Of a stretch of 64,000 bases of DNA, positions 58,010-64,000 are shown piece by piece (position 1 is the first letter of the stretch; each line of letters begins with the position of its first letter). The stretch lies in assembly GCF_030247195.1 (NCBI RefSeq), contig NC_080672.1, positions 161,437,839-161,501,838 on the forward strand, given 5' to 3'. The position numbers and the translations under genes are program-made. The notes beneath the pieces were generated by a model. It had not been told where the DNA came from. It was given only the letters and a program-made list of their open reading frames with translations, and did not search any database. The stretch comes from Topomyia yanbarensis (taxonomy: Eukaryota > Arthropoda > Insecta > Diptera > Culicidae).

Positions 58010-59198
58010 GTGCACTAGACTGCCCAGAAAAATGATGAATTTTTTAAAACTCAATCGGCCCACCCCTGAGTCGATTCCTAGTCCCACCAGGAGTACTTGT
58101 ACCAAATTTGAAGCAAATCGGACAAGTCTAACTACCGGACCAACGTGCCTGAAGTTTATGTTGGATTTTTCAACAATTTACATGAAGAAAACTCACTAGC
58201 TCGTATTTTCGCCGCTAGGGGGCACTGTATACATCGTATTATCACTGTAAGTGAAAATAAGAAAAATATTCTAATTATCTACAACTTAGTCGAAGACTGC
58301 TAGTAAATCCGGCTATGTTAAAAGAAGTTATTAAACTTTTAACGAAGCGATGTCTGAGTCAGTTTTGCATGGGGCCTAGCAGTGCATGGTTGTGTATCAG
58401 TACTCGAGTCCCGCGAACTATATATTTTTGTGAAATAATGGTTAGATTTAGCCGAATAGTATGTTTACAAGAATTATAGTAAATAATACGAGTTATGTTT
58501 TGGTTAGAAAATTTTAGTTCCACCTGTGACCGCATAGAGGGCGCCACTACTAGCTTTTCATAGAAGAGAGATAGTGTATCAAGATGTTCAGAAGAAATAT
58601 TGAAAAATGCCTGTTCTATAACTTTGTAGAAGACACCAAATTTCTATCTCTCTCCGTTGAAAAGTTAGTGTTGGCGCCCTCTATGCGGTAACAGGTGGAA
58701 CTAAAATTTTCTAATCAAAGCATGACTCGTATTATTTACTATAATTCTTCTGAACATACCATTGAGCTAAACCTAACGATTATTTCACAAAAATGTTTAG
58801 TTCGTGTGAATCGAGTACTGATACACAACCATGCACTATTAGGCCCCATGCAAAACTGACTCAGACATCACTTCGTTAAAAGTTTAATAACTTCTTTTAA
58901 CAAAGTCGGATTTACTTGCAGTCTTCGACGAAGTTGTAGACAATTAAATTATCCTTCTTATTTTCACTTGCAGTGATAATACGATGCATACAGTGCCACC
59001 TAGCGGCGAAAATGCGTGCTGGTGGGTTTTCTCCATGTAAATTGTTGAAAATTCCCATACAAATTTCAGGCCCGTTGGTCCGGTAGTTAGACTTGTCCGA
59101 TTTGCTTCAAATTTGGTGCAAGTACTCCTGGTGGGACTAGGAATCGACGCAGAGGTGGGCCGATAGGGGTCATTTTTTTCCTGTCACCCTGCTGTGCA
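58010..59198. mobile_element. 1.2-kb near-palindrome (foldback element)
   Basis: Two arms of about 560 bp mirror each other around a 65-bp centre (58577-58641). Paired landmarks are CGGCCCACC / GGTGGGCCG, CGATTCCTAGTCCCACCAG, TTGAAGCAAATCGGACAAG, GCCGCTAGGGGGCACTGTAT and CCGCATAGAGGGCGCCA. The outermost pairing is GTGCAC / GTGCAC. Arms differ at perhaps one base in 12-15 by eye. There is no ORF. A clean target duplication is not visible. Confidence 0.8.
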
Positions 59199-61657
59199 CC
59201 CAGTGCATTAACGCAAGTGACGGAAGGTTATCGAAAAGTTTCGTGAAAATGAAAGTTACAGTAATGATGATGATTTTCCCAAACGGTTCGTTTTCGTGAG
59301 GTTTTTATTTGTTCTTTGGCATTAGGATTAGCGATAATAATTCAAATCAAGAATACTACTGGGAAGTCACCTTTAGAAAAAGTCGATGTCGAAGTAAAAT
59401 TTGAAATTATGCACGCATGTACTTCAGAGATAGCGTGATATCAGGAGCTGCGATTTCATTTTAACGCTTTTTTTGTGAAAAGGGCGATACTTACAAATGT
59501 AAACATAGGGCTTTTTTCTTACATGCAAATGAGGGCTTTGAAACGCAACAAATTAACCTAAAAATTTTGATTCTACGATATTGCTTTCTTAAACTACAGC
59601 AAAAAATACAACGGGCGAAACTGTATTTTTGTTTGTTTATTTAAAGTTTCGCCCTCCACGCTCCATGCAAACAGGGCGATACTTTTTTTTGCTAGCAGTT
59701 TAGAGGCGAAACTGTTATTTTCGTATTTCTTAGGATTATCAAACTGATACCAGCTGTAAATAGTAACAATGATCTCTATTGAAAAAACCCGGACGAAATC
59801 GGTGGTGTAAAACGGTAGTTATTGTAAAAAACGTAAGGGCGATACTTCAATGCTGATAGATGGGACCGAAAAAGTAAACAATCGCCAAAGGGGCGATACT
59901 ATCATTTTGTCAATTTCAATAGCAAAAACAAATTTTAATTTAATAATTTCAAATACTTTATGAAGTTTTGGGTTTCGATCACTGAATCATGCAAGCTAGG
60001 ATGTCAAAAAACACAATAGTTCTTAAATAGGAAATAAAACCAAGTCTGGAAATATTCACTGTTGATTTTCTTTGAATGGTATCACTGCTAGTATCGCCTA
60101 TTTTCAATTTTCAAGAAAAAGCGTTGATTTCTTAGTTCTCAGTCGCGTTGGAAATTTGAGTAAAATATAAACTTCAAATCGATTAAAAAAAATGTTTTTT
60201 TTTGTTTCAGTACAATATATAACCCCTTTAGGAAAATTCAGTTTTCCCACCACAATTTAGATATTTTATTAACAGAGCATTAACAATAATTCGTTGGTGT
60301 GTCTATTTTATGGGCCATTTTTTCGCTTTCCCATTGATTTGGTTTGAGATTTCTAGCACTGATGTTGTCCTATGCTGATTTGAGCGATTCTCTGAGTCCT
60401 GCCACTATCCCATGTAGTATGTGTTATCAAAAACATCGCGAAGCATCAAGTTCTAAATTCTCTCAAACGATATAATATCCGAAGAGAGTGATAAGAGTTA
60501 TAAGAAATGTCTCATCACACTGTTAGGTGGATTAAACACGTTTTTAGGAAAACTTTTATTCAAAAAATTTTGCGGTATTGATTTAAAACGGAAGCAGTCT
60601 TCAGACAACTTTAAGATTGTTTTAAGGCGAATAATTTGTTTCGTGGCATCTAACTATTTTCGCTGAAAAATTGTGAGCAATTTTTCGCCAAAAATGTTTT
60701 TTTATCAACAATATCACTCATTGGGGCAAACAAAACCCGCATGATTAGCGTTATAGTAGAGCAAAATATAACGAACACGATATTTTTTTTTAAATTTCAT
60801 TTTGATATTATAAGTACTTATATCTTTTGAAAAATAGAATTTAACGTTTTTATGTGTTAATAAAAAATGTTCGTCTTCAAAAACTCTGAAAAGCATCTGA
60901 AAAATTGAAAACAACAAAAGTTATATTGAAAATTTGATTTTTCATGAATTGACCCTTTGTAATATGTTTAAATAACTTTCACGGCGCACAATATAAAAAT
61001 ATAGTTTCGTTTTCATGATAAAATATTGCACTTTATAATACTTTTCTAAAATTTTAAATAGTGGGTAGGATAATTTTTTTTAAATCAGAGAGTTAACATT
61101 TTAATGGTTCGAGATAGATAGTCTTTCAGAAAATTGTAGAAAATAAAATTTTAAAAAACATTGTCGAAAACACTGAAACTTTATGTCGTGTACTTTTCAT
61201 ATTACAAGAAATGTACCAAAAACTAGGTGTTGTTTTGCAGTTTTGGTTTTTCATTAAGATCACCTTAGAAATATTTTCAGATATTTTGAAGGAGAATAGT
61301 TTGTGTGAAAATATCGAACCTCTAGTTTCTATCGTTGGGAAGTTATATCGCATTTGCCATTTTTGGTGATCTATATTATAAAGCATGATATTTCATAAAA
61401 CAGCAACGGTTTTTAATGGTAGTGCCTCAATCGAAGGTATTTTGACAGGTAACACCGCAAATTATGTTTTTCCAGAAACGTTCAAAAAAAGCTTTGTCAC
61501 CGAGTCGTTTGTCGATATTTTTGCATAGAAAAATTACAACATGTTATTGAAATGATATACTATAGTTTTGATCAATTCGCTTCACGCAAAGTTCTAAAAA
61601 ATGGTTCAAGGATGATAAAACACTTCTGTTTGAGCGCAGCGAAAACTCAAATCGAAT
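59199..61657. other. Non-coding stretch with a cluster of GGGCGATACT motifs
   Basis: GGGCGATACT or GGCGAAACT occurs at 59482, 59613, 59674, 59703, 59837 and 59891, with inverted forms near 59645 and 60091. No gene is recognised in these 2.4 kb. Confidence 0.45.
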
Positions 61658-61725
61658 GTCGAAATTATTGCACTACTATTAAAACCATCGAATGATGGTT
61701 TTAATAGTAGTGCAATAATTTCGAC
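61658..61725. repeat. Perfect hairpin, 32-bp arms and 4-nt loop
   Basis: The bases 61658-61689 (starting GTCGAAATTATTGCACTACT) are exactly complementary to 61694-61725, with GAAT as loop. It lies about 145 bp before the mariner-type element. Confidence 0.9.
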
Positions 61726-62088
61726 CAATTCATAAATTTCGGTAAAAATTTCCGAAAATTGACTCCCCCTCCCTCCATGTAACATAATGTCATTTTTATT
61801 ATTCCTAGAACATAACAAATTCTTAAAAAAACAGTTTTTCTTTGGGGAAAACATGTTAAGTGACCTCCTAAAGGGTGTCCCAAATCAAATTGCATCACAG
61901 GAAAAACGCTGTAGAAAATTGCCTAGTGGATTGATCCTTTTCAAACTTTCAGACAATAACATATAACATATTAAGCAGCTTTTGGTATATTTATTGTATT
62001 CAACCCATTAAGTAGCTTTGGATATATTTATTTCATTCAACTTCTTACGCGTAACCCAACTCATTAGGTTCTGTACAACATCTGGCTG

Positions 62089-62258
62089 GGGGTGGGCGTA
62101 GCGTTGTTGGTAAATCGATTTCCTTGTACGCAGCGCACCTGGGTTCGTGTCCCGACCCCGCACATAGGGTTAGAAATTTTTCATAAGAGATTTTTCTAAC
62201 CCGAAGAGGCGAATGACCTTAAGGTTAAAACCTCAACAATCGAAACAAAAAAGACAAA
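62089..62258 (+). mobile_element. tRNA-derived SINE inserted in the mariner-type element
   Basis: An A-box-like TGGGCGTAGCGTTGTTGG (62093-62110) and a B box GGTTCGTGTCC (62142-62152) form an RNA polymerase III promoter. The following body contains a hairpin GGGTTAGAAA...TTTCTAACCC (62167-62202), then AGGCGAATGACCTTAAGG and an A-rich end. ATCTGGCTG is duplicated at 62080-62088 and 62259-62267. The host element continues on both sides. Confidence 0.85.
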
Positions 62259-62259
62259 A

Positions 62260-63137
62260 TCTGGCTGCAGCTTCTTGTATACGGAAACCCACTTTTCTTC
62301 ATGTTTTCCAAAGATTTGACCTCCTTGGAATGCTTCCGTAATACCTGCTTCAAAATAGCCTAGTTTTTTCGATGGTCCTTAGTTCCGGTGCGTTTGGGAG
62401 AGGGGGGTGGGGTCTCATGTCCATGGGCACAAAAGTGACTCCGTTCACTTCGTACCACTCCAGGACAACATTTGAATAGTGACACGAAGCTATATCCGGC
62501 CAGAAGATCATAGAGCCCTCGTGTTGCTTCAACAAAGGAAGCAGACGCTTCTGTAGACACTCCTTGAGGTAGATCTCCCTGTTTACAGTCCCGGTAGTCA
62601 CGAACGGTGCACTCCGTTTTCTGCATGAGCAAATTGCTTGCCAAATCTTTTCGTTTTCTTCATGAGCAGATCGCTTGCCAAATGTTTTCTACATGAGCAG
62701 ATCGCTTGCCAAATTTTTGCTTTCTTACTTCCTCCGTAATACCAAACTGAAGGTGAAGAATAGTAGCCCCGGAAGCTACCGGAAGTTCGCCTTGACGTAA
62801 GTCTCATCATCCATGATGAGACAACGAGGCTTCGTCAGCATCTGGGTGTACATTTCCGAGCCCGTGACTTTCCCACCGTCTTTTGCCGTTCGTTACGATT
62901 TGGTGCCTTTCGCACTTTGCACGTATCCTGTCCCTCCCGGTCTTTGGCTATCTGAACAAAAGACTTAGACAGATCCAACTTTTTGGCCACATCTCTGGCC
63001 GAAGCATTGGGATTCCGCTTAAACGCTTTCACTACACGCTTGTGATCCTGATCACTGATAGAACATTTATTCTGACCACATTTCTCCTTCCATTTGATGC
63101 TCAGAGTTTTGTAGTAACGTTTAATCGCACGAATCAT
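62260..63137 (-). pseudogene. Mariner-type transposase (multiple frameshifts and stops)
   Basis: On the minus strand the N-terminal helix-turn-helix part is seen (RVVKAFKRNPNASARDVAKKL, then LSKSFVQ). After a frameshift comes the first catalytic region LIMDDETYVKANFR, then a TAG in place of a probable Gln codon, then LPGLLFFTF. Next, a segment around WQAICSC is present three times through tandem duplication (62625-62720). TTGTVNREIYLKECLQKRLLP leads to FWPDIASCHY (second Asp) and NAPELRTIEK (Glu). Between the Asp and the Glu of IEK there are 41 residues, four more than D37E, owing to an RPHPPLP stretch. The 3' end is split by the SINE. It cannot make active enzyme. Confidence 0.8.
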
Positions 63138-63714
63138 CGTTCACAGCACAATTCCGAGTTGTTTTCCGATGTCCCAATGAGAGAGTTGAGGATTTTCCAC
63201 GTACTTGTGTAAACTATACACTCTAAACTACTTCTACCCAAACTTTGAAGAGAAAATTCTCAATGCACACTCAATTCAGTTCGGTAATTTCCACACAACT
63301 GAATAGAGTTTTCAACTGATAGCTCAGCCAAGTGGCTCTAGGGGCGAATAACTAGTGATGCATTTTCAAAAATCAACGAAATTAAATGCATTTCTTTCCA
63401 TCAGAATAGAAATTCATAATGTATTTTGCGTTGCATATAAAACGCAAAGACCCTATAAAAACTTGCCCTACATTCAACAAAACGTCGAGGATCAGCGTAG
63501 AACGTTAGTTAAACAAACTTTTCTGTTAGGGAGTGCAAAGTTAATGCAAAAATGGAAATTAAATGCTACTGAGATCTCGGCAAAAACTTTGTTAGTTGAG
63601 TGCTCGGCTGTGTAAAAGTTGCGTAAAAAGCTGGGGTTCGGTAGAACAAAATTTTGTGTGTGTGTGTGTGTATGTTATTTTTCTGTGATGCAATTTGAAA
63701 TGAGACACCCTTTA

Positions 63715-64000
63715 ATTTACTCCTACTTTATATGCCAAATTTCGCAGTATCTTCTCACCCCCTAAAAGTGTAATTTATGAATGGTCCCCAACGTGTTGAA
63801 CAAATACCCAGTTAAGTTCAGCCGGAAAATGATTCGGGATGCTGGCTGGTTCTAATGCGTATTTTGGCTCCAGTTACACAACCGTTTCTAGTTAGAATTT
63901 CGACTCATTTCCGTCTGAGCTTTACTGGGTATGGCTGACGCTGCTCTAATCAACGACTTTAAATGGGTAAGGTGATAATAGAAAAAGGGCAAAAATAGGC
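63715..64000. other. No recognisable feature
   Basis: Non-coding sequence to the window edge. Nothing specific is seen. Confidence 0.3.

Larger units (their letters stand above)
61871..63712 (-). mobile_element. Tc1/mariner-type element (D37E-like), inactive
   Basis: The ends AAGGGTGTC and the next ~20 bp (...CAAATTGCATCACAG) are inverted repeats of about 30 bp with a few mismatches. TA flanks both sides (61869-61870 and 63713-63714). A minus-strand transposase pseudogene fills the middle. A SINE is inserted at 62089-62258. A GT microsatellite (about 63655-63672) lies near the right end. The catalytic spacing suggests the ITmD37E group known from mosquitoes. Confidence 0.88.

Noticed and set aside
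61658..61725. MicroRNA gene
   Set aside because: The arms pair perfectly with a 4-nt loop, unlike metazoan pre-miRNAs; no expression evidence.
62089..62160. tRNA gene
   Set aside because: A and B boxes are present, but the sequence continues into a SINE body with an A-rich end and a 9-bp duplication, and no cloverleaf is evident.

Overview
This is eukaryotic nuclear DNA, AT-rich and dominated by transposable elements. The gene pieces and repeats suggest a mosquito, most likely a culicine with a large genome (Aedes-like). The species call is an inference from repeat content; no search was run. Only two host genes are recognisable. One is a complete intronless-CDS mitochondrial rRNA dimethyladenosine transferase 1 (mtTFB1/TFB1M, 934-1959). 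The other is the first coding exon of an F-box only protein 25/32 orthologue (33403-33506), followed by one plausible second exon; the rest of that gene would lie far downstream.

Layout. 1-2300: a short inverted-repeat element (MITE), mtTFB1 and a second MITE in its 3' flank. 2300-8430: decayed repeats, including a LINE ORF1 remnant, a three-unit degenerate array, two MITEs and the broken C-terminus of a pogo/Tigger-type transposase. 8439-22625: a three-layer nest. A minus-strand Jockey-like LINE (LINE-A) was hit near its stop codon by a plus-strand I-clade LINE (LINE-B, nearly intact ORF1 and ORF2). LINE-B was in turn hit in its 3' UTR by a 6.28-kb LTR element with 1548-bp, almost identical LTRs and no gag or pol. 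Each layer has matching target-site duplications (7, 13 and 4 bp). 22626-28600: MITEs and dispersed repeats, one with a 58-bp retroposed scrap. 28628-32024: a 5'-truncated second copy of the LINE-B family with a 12-bp duplication, itself between inverted arms. 32400-36000: the FBXO25/32 first exon. 36012-37687: one TA-flanked element inside another. 40229-43470 and 50042-52990: non-coding repeat families. 44421-49812: a ~770-bp inverted repeat pair enclosing a broken Jockey-like LINE-C with a ~237-bp AT tract in its 3' UTR. 53698-54638: a third, decayed LINE-B copy. 58010-59198: a 1.2-kb near-palindrome. 61871-63712: a Tc1/mariner-type element carrying a tRNA-derived SINE.

How it fits together. 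Except for the two host genes, the sequence records successive insertions. LINE-B exists in three states of decay. The LTR element is the youngest visible layer and depends on enzymes from elsewhere. Many small elements have clear duplications (TA, TAA/TTA, 8 bp), pointing to Tc1/mariner or pogo, PIF/Harbinger and hAT machinery acting in trans. Coordinates of decayed repeats are approximate to about 10 bp.
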